11,326 nt of DNA from Thermoplasmata archaeon (GCA_019594305.1 JAFDTZ010000068.1:1-11326), one strand, 5' to 3'; numbered from the stretch's first letter, positions 1 to 7,157 are shown. Notes: generated from the letters alone by a model not told the origin. Program-made: numbers and translations.

Positions 1-3
1 AAA

Positions 4-77
4 TGCAGGCGCCGGGATTCGAACCCGGGCAGAAGGCTTGGAAGGCCTTAATCCTAACCAAACTGGATCACGCCTGC
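4..77 (-). tRNA. tRNA-Gly (anticodon UCC)
   Basis: Read on the minus strand, GCAGGCG (77-71) pairs with CGCCTGC (11-5) as a 7-bp acceptor stem, with discriminator A at position 4. The D arm is ATCC/GGAT. The anticodon stem AAGGC/GCCTT holds the loop CTTCCAA, giving anticodon UCC (42-40), which reads GGA glycine codons. The T arm is CCGGG-TTCGAAT-CCCGG. No intron is present. CCA is not encoded, because the 3' flank is TTT. Confidence 0.95.
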
Positions 78-109
78 ATTAAGTTGAGTTAAACTGAAAG
101 ACCATATCG

Positions 110-116
110 AATATAT
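110..116 (-). promoter_or_regulatory. TATA-like box for tRNA-Gly
   Basis: On the minus strand the sequence GATATATTCG contains an archaeal TATA-like element centred about 36 nt upstream of the mature tRNA 5' end. This predicts transcription starting near position 87 and a short 5' leader for RNase P to remove. It is assigned by spacing and composition only. Confidence 0.4.
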
Positions 117-120
117 CATT

Positions 121-141
121 TTTGGTTGAGTGTGAACCAAA
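121..141. repeat. Perfect 7-bp inverted repeat upstream of pyrG
   Basis: TTTGGTT (121-127) and AACCAAA (135-141) are perfect inverted copies separated by GAGTGTG. The dyad lies between the divergent tRNA-Gly and pyrG promoters, about 30 bp upstream of the proposed pyrG TATA box. It could be a regulator-binding site or an RNA hairpin. Only the symmetry is observed. Confidence 0.35.
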
Positions 142-164
142 TATTCAAACAATCGCTACAAAAA

Positions 165-173
165 CTTTAAAAC
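165..173 (+). promoter_or_regulatory. TATA-like box for pyrG
   Basis: CTTTAAAAC lies about 40 nt upstream of the chosen pyrG ATG at 209. With the usual archaeal spacing, transcription would start near 194 and leave a leader of about 15 nt. No Shine-Dalgarno sequence is visible before the ATG, which fits a short-leader transcript. Confidence 0.4.
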
Positions 174-208
174 CTATGTTCTTATTAGCACAATCCCGTG
201 AACAACAC

Positions 209-1840
209 ATGACAAAATTCATAATAATCACGGGCGGCGTTTTATCAGGACTAGGTAAAGGGATAGTTACTTCTTCATTGGGTAAACTGTTGAAGTCTCA
301 CGGATTTTCCGTAACTTGTATTAAGATGGATCCTTACCTCAATTGTGACGCGGGAACGATGAATCCCTTTGAACATGGGGAAGTATTTGTGCTTCGAGAC
401 GGTGCGGAAGTCGATCTCGATTTCGGAAATTACGAACGGTTTATGGATCTAGATCTCACTTCAGATGATAACATAACAACAGGAAAGGTATATCGACACG
501 TTATAGAGAAGGAACGTTCGGGAGAATATCTAGGAAAGACGGTTCAAATAATACCACATGTAACCGACGAGATAATAAGACGTATCTGGAAGGTTGCAAA
601 TGATACCGAATCGGATATAGTGTTGATCGAATTAGGCGGAACCGTCGGTGATATCGAGAGTGCCCCCTTCCTTGAAGCCAGCAGACAACTTCGTATGGAA
701 TTGGGAGATGATATCAAAAAATGTTTCTTCATTCATACAACACTAGTTCCCACCCTCAGCGTCGTAGGTGAGCAAAAAACTAAACCCACACAGCATTCCG
801 TTCAGGAACTGAGGGCTATCGGAATAGAACCTAATGTTATCGTAGGACGCTCGGACAAGTACTTAGAACGTTCAACCAAAAAGAAAATATCTCTATTTTG
901 CGATGTACCTGAGGAAGCGGTAGTTAGCTCTCCGGATGCGAGTAATATTTACAGAGTGCCTCTAATACTCGATGAAGAGGGACTTACCGATTATGTACTG
1001 AAGAAGATGGGTTTGGATGAGATGTTGGAGGAGAAACAGCCCGATGCACCCGGTCTTGAAACTTGGAAAAAATTCCTAGAGAGATACGAAGATCCAACTT
1101 CGGAAATATCAGTTGCACTCGTAGGCAAATACTGTGACCTCAAAGACGCGTATACCAGTCATGAAGAGGCATTGAATCACTGCAGAGGTGAAACGAGGAC
1201 TAAGATAAATCTCAAGTATATCGAGTCTGAAGATCTCGAGGTCGAAGACAATGTAGAAAAATTACTGGGTGATGTGGACGGTATACTTATACCCGGGGGA
1301 TTCGGTACAAGGGGTATAAACGGAAAGATCAACGCCATCGAGTATGCAAGAACCCGTAACATACCGATCCTCAGCATATGCCTCGGTTTCCAGGTGTCCG
1401 TGATAGAGTTTGCAAGGAACGTACTTGGATATGTGGACGCAAATAGTACGGAATTCAACGACAGAAACGAGAATCCTGTTATCGATCTGATGCCCATGCA
1501 GCGAGGGATAGACATGATGGGTGGTACTATGAGGCTGGGAGAGGAGAAGGTGAAGATAGACGAGGGAACAAAGGCTCACGAGATCTACGGTAAGGATGAG
1601 ATTATGGCGAGGCACAGGCACAGATACGAAGTGAATCTCGATTATAAGGACGAGTTTGAGGAAAGCGGCCTTATATTCAGCGGAAAATCTACTAATATGA
1701 AGAGGATGGAGATACTCGAGATACCCGATCACCCATTCTTCATGGGCTGTCAGTATCACCCTGAATTCACATCGAGACCTATGAAACCTGCACCACTGTT
1801 CCTAGCATTTGTTAAGGCTATCAAGGAACAAAAGGAATGA
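209..1840 (+). CDS. pyrG: CTP synthase (glutamine-hydrolysing)
   Basis: Makes CTP from UTP, ATP and glutamine in the cytoplasm, the last step of pyrimidine nucleotide synthesis. The 543-residue product matches the usual length of about 545. The N-terminal amidoligase half opens MTKFIIITGGVLSGLGKG, a Walker-like ATP loop, followed by the conserved KMDPYLNCDAGTMNPFEHGE and KPTQHSVQELR motifs. The C-terminal class I glutaminase half (about residues 290-543) has nucleophile Cys391 in SICLGFQ and the His517/Glu519 pair in HPEFTSRP. The usual loop is GICLGMQ, so Ser and Phe are mild variants. The frame stays open back to a TTG at 122, but family alignment starts at the ATG at 209, so the 29 extra residues are rejected. 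guaAA begins 14 nt downstream, so the two are probably cotranscribed. Confidence 0.97.
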   Translation: MTKFIIITGGVLSGLGKGIVTSSLGKLLKSHGFSVTCIKMDPYLNCDAGTMNPFEHGEVFVLRDGAEVDLDFGNYERFMDLDLTSDDNITTGKVYRHVIEKERSGEYLGKTVQIIPHVTDEIIRRIWKVANDTESDIVLIELGGTVGDIESAPFLEASRQLRMELGDDIKKCFFIHTTLVPTLSVVGEQKTKPTQHSVQELRAIGIEPNVIVGRSDKYLERSTKKKISLFCDVPEEAVVSSPDASNIYRVPLILDEEGLTDYVLKKMGLDEMLEEKQPDAPGLETWKKFLERYEDPTSEISVALVGKYCDLKDAYTSHEEALNHCRGETRTKINLKYIESEDLEVEDNVEKLLGDVDGILIPGGFGTRGINGKINAIEYARTRNIPILSICLGFQVSVIEFARNVLGYVDANSTEFNDRNENPVIDLMPMQRGIDMMGGTMRLGEEKVKIDEGTKAHEIYGKDEIMARHRHRYEVNLDYKDEFEESGLIFSGKSTNMKRMEILEIPDHPFFMGCQYHPEFTSRPMKPAPLFLAFVKAIKEQKE

Positions 1841-1854
1841 AAAAGGTGTTCTAA

Positions 1855-2418
1855 ATGAAGGTTGATGTGGTTGATAACGGCGGCCAGTGGACCCATCGGG
1901 AATGGCGGGTTTTACGGTATCTAGGGGTTCAATCTGATATCATTCCTAACACCACACCTTTGGAACATATCGATGTGGACGGGCTCGTACTTTCAGGAGG
2001 GGCACCCACAATATCGGACGAATCGCTGAAACTGGGTAATTCAGATGAATATATTGAAACCGGCATACCCATATTAGGTATATGTGTAGGTGCACAGTAT
2101 ATCGCTAGGCACTTCGGAGGGAAAGCCGGTTCGGCTAAGGTACCTGAATACGGCAAAACATCGGTTCATGTGATAGATGAGAACGATATCTTCCAGGGCA
2201 TACCTAAAAAATTCATCGCATGGGAATCGCACAACGATGAGATAAAGGATTTGGGTAAAGAACTAAAACTCCTTGCCAGCTCGGAATCATGTAACGTACA
2301 GGGATTTAAACACAGAACGAGAAGCATATACGGATTACAGTTCCACCCTGAAGTTGAGCATACAGAGTACGGAAGGGAAATATTCAATAATTTTTTGAAT
2401 GTTTGTAAGTGGTATTAG
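1855..2418 (+). CDS. guaAA: GMP synthase, glutaminase subunit (subunit A)
   Basis: Hydrolyses glutamine to supply ammonia to the separate ATP-pyrophosphatase subunit (GuaAB), which aminates XMP to GMP. At 187 residues it has only the class I amidotransferase domain, the split form typical of many archaea; bacteria and eukaryotes fuse the two. Visible motifs are VVDNGGQWTHREWRVLRYLG at the N-terminus, the oxyanion strand LVLSGGAP, nucleophile Cys77 in GICVGAQ, and His164/Glu166 in QFHPEVEHTEYG. An AAGGTG Shine-Dalgarno-like stretch lies about 9 nt before the ATG, and the gene starts 14 nt after pyrG, so it is likely the second gene of that operon. Its last 35 bp overlap the end of the convergent pdxT. 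The GuaAB partner gene is not in the window. Confidence 0.95.
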   Translation: MKVDVVDNGGQWTHREWRVLRYLGVQSDIIPNTTPLEHIDVDGLVLSGGAPTISDESLKLGNSDEYIETGIPILGICVGAQYIARHFGGKAGSAKVPEYGKTSVHVIDENDIFQGIPKKFIAWESHNDEIKDLGKELKLLASSESCNVQGFKHRTRSIYGLQFHPEVEHTEYGREIFNNFLNVCKWY

Positions 2419-3010
2419 ACGCTATCTTTTTCAGAAAATATTGGTGTACCCTTGTATCAGGTGTAAGCTCAGGATGGAATGAGAATGCAAGATTATTCTC
2501 CTGCTCGGCGGCGACGATTTTCCCGTCTAAAACCGACAATATATTACATCCGCCCCAAACATCTGTTATGGACGGTGCTCTTATGAAAACCCCGGGAAAA
2601 TCATCGGCTATTCCATCTATGTCAATAATACTTTCGAAGGACTCCCTTTGACGACCGAAGGAATTGCGTATGACTTTCATATCCATAAGTCCGAGCAGCT
2701 CGGTATCTGTTCTATCCACAGAAAGATCACCCTTTTTTGCCAGCAGGATCGAACCGGCACAGGTACCCATTATGTTCATGCCTCGACCGGCTTGTTTCAT
2801 TATAGCATCTCTCAATTCAAATCTGTCTATCAATCTTGAGATAGTACTACTCTCGCCGCCGGGAATTATTAGTCCATCGAGTTCATATATATCATCCGAA
2901 CTTTTTACCTTATTGACTATACCTTCGAAATGCATATTCGACAGAGCTTGTTTAACAGATACTTCGTGTTCGAATACAGCACCTTGAACAGCTAGAATGC
3001 CTATGTTCAT
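2384..3010 (-). CDS. pdxT: Pyridoxal 5'-phosphate synthase, glutaminase subunit
   Basis: PdxT releases ammonia from glutamine and channels it to PdxS, which builds pyridoxal 5'-phosphate from ribose 5-phosphate and glyceraldehyde 3-phosphate (DXP-independent vitamin B6 route). The 208-residue product opens with the family signature MNIGILAVQGAVFEHE. It has the PGGESST glycine loop (50-56), nucleophile Cys84 in GTCAGSILLAK, RAPSI near residues 144-148, and the His179/Glu181 pair in FHPELTPDTRVH. The ATG sits about 25 nt from a TATA-like box, suggesting a leaderless mRNA. The 3' end runs 35 bp into guaAA on the other strand, so the last dozen or so residues are encoded antisense to it. pdxS is not in the window. 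Confidence 0.96.
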   Translation of the reverse strand: MNIGILAVQGAVFEHEVSVKQALSNMHFEGIVNKVKSSDDIYELDGLIIPGGESSTISRLIDRFELRDAIMKQAGRGMNIMGTCAGSILLAKKGDLSVDRTDTELLGLMDMKVIRNSFGRQRESFESIIDIDGIADDFPGVFIRAPSITDVWGGCNILSVLDGKIVAAEQENNLAFSFHPELTPDTRVHQYFLKKIASNTTYKHSKNY

Positions 3011-3030
3011 GAACTAAAATTAAATTCTGC

Positions 3031-3038
3031 CTTTTAAG
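3031..3038 (-). promoter_or_regulatory. TATA-like box for pdxT
   Basis: CTTTTAAG on the plus strand (CTTAAAAG on the minus strand) is centred about 24 nt upstream of the pdxT ATG at 3010. At that distance transcription would start at or within a few bases of the ATG, so translation is probably leaderless. Confidence 0.45.
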
Positions 3039-3057
3039 CCTAACTATCATACGATAC

Positions 3058-3066
3058 ATTTATACG
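3058..3066 (+). promoter_or_regulatory. TATA-like box for purF
   Basis: The sequence ATTTATACG lies about 64 nt upstream of the purF ATG. It predicts a start near 3088 and a leader of about 37 nt. That leader contains a GAGG Shine-Dalgarno-like motif (3114-3117) with normal spacing, unlike the apparently leaderless neighbours. Confidence 0.4.
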
Positions 3067-3125
3067 ATAAAGTTATTATGTGGTAACAATACACATTGGA
3101 AAAATCTAAAGATGAGGATAATCAC

Positions 3126-4556
3126 ATGTGCGGCATCGTAGGTATTTTAGGTACGTTAAAGGCGTCGTCTGAGATATATACCGGTTTATATGCAATTCAA
3201 CACCGTGACCAGAACGGTGCCGGAATTTACATATCTAATGGTGAAAAAGGGCGTTTGGTTAAGGGTGGTGGTCTTGTTGGCTCTTTATTCTCTAAGAAGA
3301 CATTGTACGAATTGGAAGGAAGTTCGGGTTTGGGCCATGTACGCTATCCGACAATAGGAGGTTCCGAAAAGGTTGATGCGCAGCCCTTTGTAGTATATGA
3401 TCCCGTTGAGATAGCTATGGTACACAACGGTAACATAGTCAACTACGGCCAACTAAAGCAGGAACTGGATATTGAACTTGATTCAAAATGCGACCTCGAA
3501 CTCATATTACACATCTTTGCCAGGGAATTGGCATCGGAAGGAAAGTTGGATGATGAATCACTTTTTTCGGCAGTCGGGAAGACCATGGATAAATTGAACG
3601 GTAGTTACTCCGTGGCAACGATGATACCCGGTATAGGGATGCTGCTCTTTAGGGATCCCACCGCTTTGAGACCGATGATATACGGAAAGAGGATATCATT
3701 AGACGGTGTTAGCTACGCGGTCGCATCGGAAAATATAGTTCTCGATATTCTCGGATATGAAATATTGAGAGACATAAGGGGTGGGGAAGCCATATTGATA
3801 AAGGAAGACAAAACCGTTGTAAACAGGCAGATTCGCCCCGAGATATCCCAACACTGTATGTTCGAATGGGTTTACTTTGCCAGGACGGATTCTACCATCG
3901 AGAAGACCAACGTTTACGAAGCAAGGTTAAGGCTCGGGAAGGAACTTGCTAAGGAATGGGAAAAAAATGATCTGCATATTGATGTGGTGGTTCCTGTTCC
4001 CGATACCGCCAGAACTCTTGCACTTTCTATGGCCGAACATCTGAATGTTCCCTACAGGGAGGGCCTTTTGAGGAATAGGTACGTAGGCCGTACATTCATC
4101 ATGCCGGACCAGACATCGAGAGAGACTGCCGTCCGGATAAAACTGAACCCTATAATCGAAGAAGTTAAGGGGAAGAGTGTAGCATTGGTTGATGACAGTA
4201 TAGTTAGGGGGACTACATCTAAGAAACTGGTTAAACTATTGAAAAGGGCAGGTGCAAAGGAGATCCACTTCCTTTCCGGATGTCCGCCAATAAAATCACC
4301 TTGTTACTATGGTATCGATATGCCTACTAAAAGGGAATTGATCGCGGCTAACTGCAGCGTAGAAAAGATAAGAAAGACCATAGGGGCGGATTCGTTGACA
4401 TATCAGACTATAGAAGGTTTGGTGAGTGGTTTGGAGAGAGACAAAGATAATCTTTGCCTGGCATGTCTTAACGAAGATTATCCTACACAGGTACGGGAAG
4501 ACATACGGAAATATATCGGAGAATGTAGAGAGAGGGACAGGATAAAGACTACTTAA
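3126..4556 (+). CDS. purF: Amidophosphoribosyltransferase
   Basis: Catalyses the committed step of de novo purine synthesis: PRPP plus glutamine gives 5-phosphoribosylamine. The start is the ATG at 3126, because maturation must expose Cys2 (MCGIVGI), the Ntn nucleophile; the open frame back to a TTG at 3096 would bury it. The product is 476 residues. The glutaminase domain (1 to about 235) carries HVRYPT (Arg73), the HNGN oxyanion loop (Asn101/Gly102) and Asp123. The phosphoribosyltransferase domain has the PRPP loop LVDDSIVRGTTS (354-365). Cys244, Cys393 (SPCYYGID), Cys444 and Cys447 (CLAC) match the four [4Fe-4S] ligands of the Bacillus-type enzyme. The usual HRGQ is HRDQ here. The 3' end overlaps the convergent purA by 8 bp. 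Confidence 0.97.
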   Translation: MCGIVGILGTLKASSEIYTGLYAIQHRDQNGAGIYISNGEKGRLVKGGGLVGSLFSKKTLYELEGSSGLGHVRYPTIGGSEKVDAQPFVVYDPVEIAMVHNGNIVNYGQLKQELDIELDSKCDLELILHIFARELASEGKLDDESLFSAVGKTMDKLNGSYSVATMIPGIGMLLFRDPTALRPMIYGKRISLDGVSYAVASENIVLDILGYEILRDIRGGEAILIKEDKTVVNRQIRPEISQHCMFEWVYFARTDSTIEKTNVYEARLRLGKELAKEWEKNDLHIDVVVPVPDTARTLALSMAEHLNVPYREGLLRNRYVGRTFIMPDQTSRETAVRIKLNPIIEEVKGKSVALVDDSIVRGTTSKKLVKLLKRAGAKEIHFLSGCPPIKSPCYYGIDMPTKRELIAANCSVEKIRKTIGADSLTYQTIEGLVSGLERDKDNLCLACLNEDYPTQVREDIRKYIGECRERDRIKTT

Positions 4557-5829
4557 TCAAGGTATCCGACCTCTTGGGTCCTAAGGATATCAACATTGCG
4601 GGTACTCCGGTTTCTTTTTCTATATATTCGATATAAGTTCTCATATTTTTGGGAAGACTGCGATATCCTTCACCGGATATATGTTCCCAATTCTGTTCTT
4701 TCCAACCGTCAAATGTAATATATACTGGTTTTGATTCTTTCAACGTTTCGATATCAGCAGGTAGATGTTCAAAAATCTTATCTCCGTGTTCGTAAGCGGT
4801 ACATACCTTAATTTCATCCAGACCGCTCAAGACATCTAATTTTGTTATTGCCAATGAAGTGAGTGAATTCATCCTAAAAGCATATTTGACTATTACCATA
4901 TCGAGCCAACCGCATCGGCGGGGCCTGCCCGTGGTCGTTCCGAATTCTTTACCTTTCTCTCGTATATATTCACCGCTTTCATCATTTAACTCAGTGGGGA
5001 AGGGACCTTCACCCACCCTACTGGTATATGCTTTAACTACACCCATGACCTCTTTTATCATCATCGGTCCGATACCAGAACCTATGGAAGCACCTCCGGC
5101 AACGGTGTTGGAAGAAGTAGTATACGGATACATCCCATGATCGATATCTAGGTGTGTCCCCTGAGCACCTTCAAATAGTACTGATCTTCCTTCGTCGAAT
5201 GCTTGGCTGAGAATTACGGATACATCGCCCACATATTTTTCCAGCATATCGCCGTAACCTAAGTATTCATGGTAAATTTCGTCTATATCAAATTCGATCT
5301 CCTCGTCGAAGGTGTTGAATATCTTGTTTTTTATAGGTATTACCATCGAGAGTTTTTCTTTTAATATCCTGGGGTTGTAAAGGTCGGACACTCTTATACC
5401 AAATCGAGCTACTTTATCCGAATAACAAGGTCCTATACCTTTCATGGTAGTACCCGCACTGTAATGCCCCTTGAGTTTCTCTTCAAGTGCGTCCATTGCC
5501 TTGTGATAGGGCATTATCAAATTCGCCCTGTCCGACAGTATAAGATTATCTGCCGTTATTCCTCTTTTTTCTATCCTTTCTATCTCTTCGAGAAGTACTT
5601 TGGGGTCGACAACAAGCCCGTTGCCTATAACCACCTTTTTATCTTTACGTAGTATACCCGAAGGGATTATGTGAAGTTTGAATTTATTATCGTCGATTAT
5701 TATGGTATGTCCAGCGTTGTTTCCACCCTGAAAGCGTACAATAATATCTGCATGCTCTGCGAAATAATCGGTAACCTTACCCTTTCCTTCGTCTCCGAAC
5801 TGTGTACCAATGATCACTATTGATTTCAT
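4549..5829 (-). CDS. purA: Adenylosuccinate synthetase
   Basis: Joins IMP and aspartate using GTP to form adenylosuccinate, the first step from IMP to AMP. The 426-residue product is of normal length for the family. The N-terminal GTQFGDEGKGK loop has the catalytic Asp13, and QGGNNAGHT supplies His41. Further signatures are TTMKGIGPCYSDK, EGAQGTHLDIDHGMYPYTTS, SRVGEGPFPTEL and the base-recognition stretch GTTTGRPRRCGWLD with ITKLDVL (the GTP-binding TKLD motif). The ATG at 5829 follows a TATA-like box by about 26 nt, which suggests a leaderless mRNA. It converges on purF, so both enzymes of the purine route share a short 3' overlap. Confidence 0.97.
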   Translation of the reverse strand: MKSIVIIGTQFGDEGKGKVTDYFAEHADIIVRFQGGNNAGHTIIIDDNKFKLHIIPSGILRKDKKVVIGNGLVVDPKVLLEEIERIEKRGITADNLILSDRANLIMPYHKAMDALEEKLKGHYSAGTTMKGIGPCYSDKVARFGIRVSDLYNPRILKEKLSMVIPIKNKIFNTFDEEIEFDIDEIYHEYLGYGDMLEKYVGDVSVILSQAFDEGRSVLFEGAQGTHLDIDHGMYPYTTSSNTVAGGASIGSGIGPMMIKEVMGVVKAYTSRVGEGPFPTELNDESGEYIREKGKEFGTTTGRPRRCGWLDMVIVKYAFRMNSLTSLAITKLDVLSGLDEIKVCTAYEHGDKIFEHLPADIETLKESKPVYITFDGWKEQNWEHISGEGYRSLPKNMRTYIEYIEKETGVPAMLISLGPKRSDTLIK

Positions 5830-5850
5830 GAAAAACCTAAGAATGAAGGG

Positions 5851-5858
5851 ATATTTAA
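5851..5858 (-). promoter_or_regulatory. TATA-like box for purA
   Basis: Plus-strand ATATTTAA reads TTAAATAT on the minus strand, centred about 26 nt from the purA ATG, so the mRNA is probably leaderless. It shares the 83-bp intergenic region with the divergent FKBP promoter. Confidence 0.45.
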
Positions 5859-5877
5859 GTTTTGTAATCCAAAAAAC

Positions 5878-5885
5878 TTATTATA
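5878..5885 (+). promoter_or_regulatory. TATA-like box for the FKBP gene
   Basis: TTATTATA is centred about 31 nt upstream of the ATG at 5913. The predicted transcript would have a leader of only about 5-8 nt. It lies back to back with the purA promoter, about 25 bp between box centres. Confidence 0.4.
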
Positions 5886-5912
5886 GATACACCTTTCTTC
5901 CAGGTTGTTTAC

Positions 5913-6812
5913 ATGAAAAAATGGATTACGTATTTGGTCGTGGCGATAATCATCGCCTCCATTGTGGGCGTTACAATCGCCTGGAATACTTTACCCGGTG
6001 ACGAAGAGGAAGTTACGGTTATCGAGATGGGTGATACCATCACCGTTCACTACACGGGTTGGTTGAGGGATGATAGGATCTACGATAATAGGCGGATTTT
6101 CGATACATCACTGGATGTTTTACATGAAGAGACCGTAGTTACGTTCCAGGAAAGAACAAGGGGCGACCCATTCACGTTTACCGTGGGTACCGGGGTCATA
6201 GATGGTTGGAGCGAAGGTGTCCTTGGAATGAAGGAGGGTCAGACGGTTATATTAGATATTCCACCGGAGAAGGCCTATGATACCAGGACCGAAGAATTGA
6301 TTTACCAAGTTGACAAAACAGAATATCTCACCATGCACGAAACGGTGAGTGTGGATGATTTCCTTCAGGAACACAACGTATTTCCAAAGATCAACATGGT
6401 GGTTCAAGACAGTTTTTGGACCTGGGATAAGCGTGTCATCTCCGTCGGGAATGAGTTTGTGGATTTGATACATGAGCCAGAGGTGGGGCAGTACTATTAT
6501 GCCTACAGCCAGGACGGTACCGGCTGGAGTACGAAGGTTGTTTCCCTTGATTCTTCAGCTAATTCCGGAGATGGAGAGATAGTGGTCGAGCACCATGTTG
6601 ATATAAGAACGGTGGTAAGTTCGAATCATCTTGAAAAACACGATGCAAGGTTTGGCGATATATTAAGTATAAAAAGTGGTGTTGGCCAATCGTCGCAACC
6701 GAAAGGCGTAGTTGTGGAAACAGATGACAATATTGTTATAGATTTCAACGAAGAGGTTGCCGGAAGGAGTTTAACATTCAAGATCACCGTTCTAGAGATT
6801 ACAAAGGGTTGA
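5913..6812 (+). CDS. Membrane-anchored FKBP-type peptidyl-prolyl isomerase
   Basis: Likely a prolyl cis-trans isomerase and chaperone acting outside the cytoplasmic membrane. Residues 5-24 form one hydrophobic segment after MKK, with no obvious cleavage site, so it probably acts as a signal anchor. The FKBP core starts with GDTITVHYTGWLRD (40-53). It continues through IFDTS, PFTFTVGTGVIDGWSEGVLG and DIPPEKAYD (115-123), then is interrupted. Its last strands are VIDFNEEVAGRSLTFKITV (275-293), matching the DFNHPLAGKTLTF signature of SlyD-like FKBPs. The insert between the halves (about 124-267) is roughly 145 residues, against about 50-60 for the usual insert-in-flap domain, and I recognise no family in it. 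The gene is monocistronic, divergent from purA. Confidence 0.85.
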   Translation: MKKWITYLVVAIIIASIVGVTIAWNTLPGDEEEVTVIEMGDTITVHYTGWLRDDRIYDNRRIFDTSLDVLHEETVVTFQERTRGDPFTFTVGTGVIDGWSEGVLGMKEGQTVILDIPPEKAYDTRTEELIYQVDKTEYLTMHETVSVDDFLQEHNVFPKINMVVQDSFWTWDKRVISVGNEFVDLIHEPEVGQYYYAYSQDGTGWSTKVVSLDSSANSGDGEIVVEHHVDIRTVVSSNHLEKHDARFGDILSIKSGVGQSSQPKGVVVETDDNIVIDFNEEVAGRSLTFKITVLEITKG

Positions 6813-6830
6813 AAGCGAATGAAATATCGC

Positions 6831-6842
6831 ATCACCCGTGAT
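6831..6842. repeat. Short palindrome after the FKBP gene
   Basis: ATCAC-CC-GTGAT is a 5-bp inverted repeat with a 2-bp centre, 19 bp after the FKBP stop codon. It is too tight to make a good RNA hairpin, so a protein-binding site or chance is more likely. The rest of 6813-6959 shows no gene and no clear structure that I can support. Confidence 0.25.
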
Positions 6843-6959
6843 TAAGATATTGACCTGTAATGTGAACTTTGTACTGGTGATGTACGGATACTTCATTTGA
6901 GTTTAGGGTTAACGGGCGGCGAGCCGAAACACCCTCGGAGTTCGTTTACACTCACTCTT

Positions 6960-6995
6960 GCGGGTTGATTTGGAACGGAATTTCCACTAACCCGC
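6960..6995 (+). other. Two-tier hairpin in the non-coding region before tRNA-Leu
   Basis: GCGGGTT (6960-6966) pairs perfectly with AACCCGC (6989-6995). Inside, after a small asymmetric internal loop, TGGAA (6971-6975) pairs with TTCCA (6982-6986) around the 6-nt loop CGGAAT. It ends 16 nt before tRNA-Leu in a 199-bp gap with no open reading frame of note. It might be part of an unrecognised small RNA or a tRNA leader. The orientation is uncertain and is given here as that of the tRNA. Confidence 0.35.
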
Positions 6996-7011
6996 GTGTT
7001 TCACTCCTCAA

Positions 7012-7096
7012 GCGGGGGTAGCCAAGCATGGCCAACGGCGCTAGATTCAGGGTCTAGTCACATAGGTGTCCGAGGGTTCAAATCCCTTCCCCCGCA
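7012..7096 (+). tRNA. tRNA-Leu (anticodon CAG)
   Basis: Acceptor stem GCGGGGG (7012-7018) pairs with CCCCCGC (7089-7095), with discriminator A at 7096. The D stem is GCC/GGC. The anticodon stem CTAGA/TCTAG holds the loop TTCAGGG, so the anticodon is CAG (7048-7050), reading CUG leucine codons. A long variable arm precedes the T arm GAGGG-TTCAAAT-CCCTT, as expected of a class II tRNA. There is no intron and no encoded CCA. Confidence 0.95.
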
Positions 7097-7102
7097 TTAC
7101 GA

Positions 7103-7157
7103 GGGCTTTGCCCGAAGTAAAAGGGGGACGTTAGTTCGGCACATTTTCGACCTTTTT
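7103..7157 (+). terminator. Possible terminator after tRNA-Leu
   Basis: A small GGGC-TTT-GCCC hairpin (7103-7113) is followed by oligo-T tracts TTTT (7144-7147) and TTTTT (7153-7157). Archaeal termination usually relies on T-runs, so the latter could end the tRNA transcript. The hairpin may be incidental. Confidence 0.3.

Noticed and set aside
122..208. 29-codon N-terminal extension of CTP synthase from a TTG
   Set aside because: The family begins at MTKFIIITGG (ATG 209), the extra residues look non-conserved, and the extension would cover the proposed dyad and promoter.
1262..1759. 165-codon minus-strand open frame inside pyrG
   Set aside because: It lies wholly antisense to a well-conserved CTP synthase glutaminase domain and its translation resembles no known family; it is a shadow frame.
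3096..3125. 10-codon extension of PurF from a TTG
   Set aside because: PurF needs Cys at position 2 after Met removal to act as the Ntn nucleophile, which fixes the start at 3126.
4859..5140. 93-codon plus-strand open frame inside purA
   Set aside because: It is antisense to conserved purA motifs, with no separate ribosome site or recognisable product.
6870..6905. Box C/D small RNA suggested by GGTGATGTAC
   Set aside because: The box C match is imperfect and no CTGA box D or C'/D' pair lies at suitable distance.
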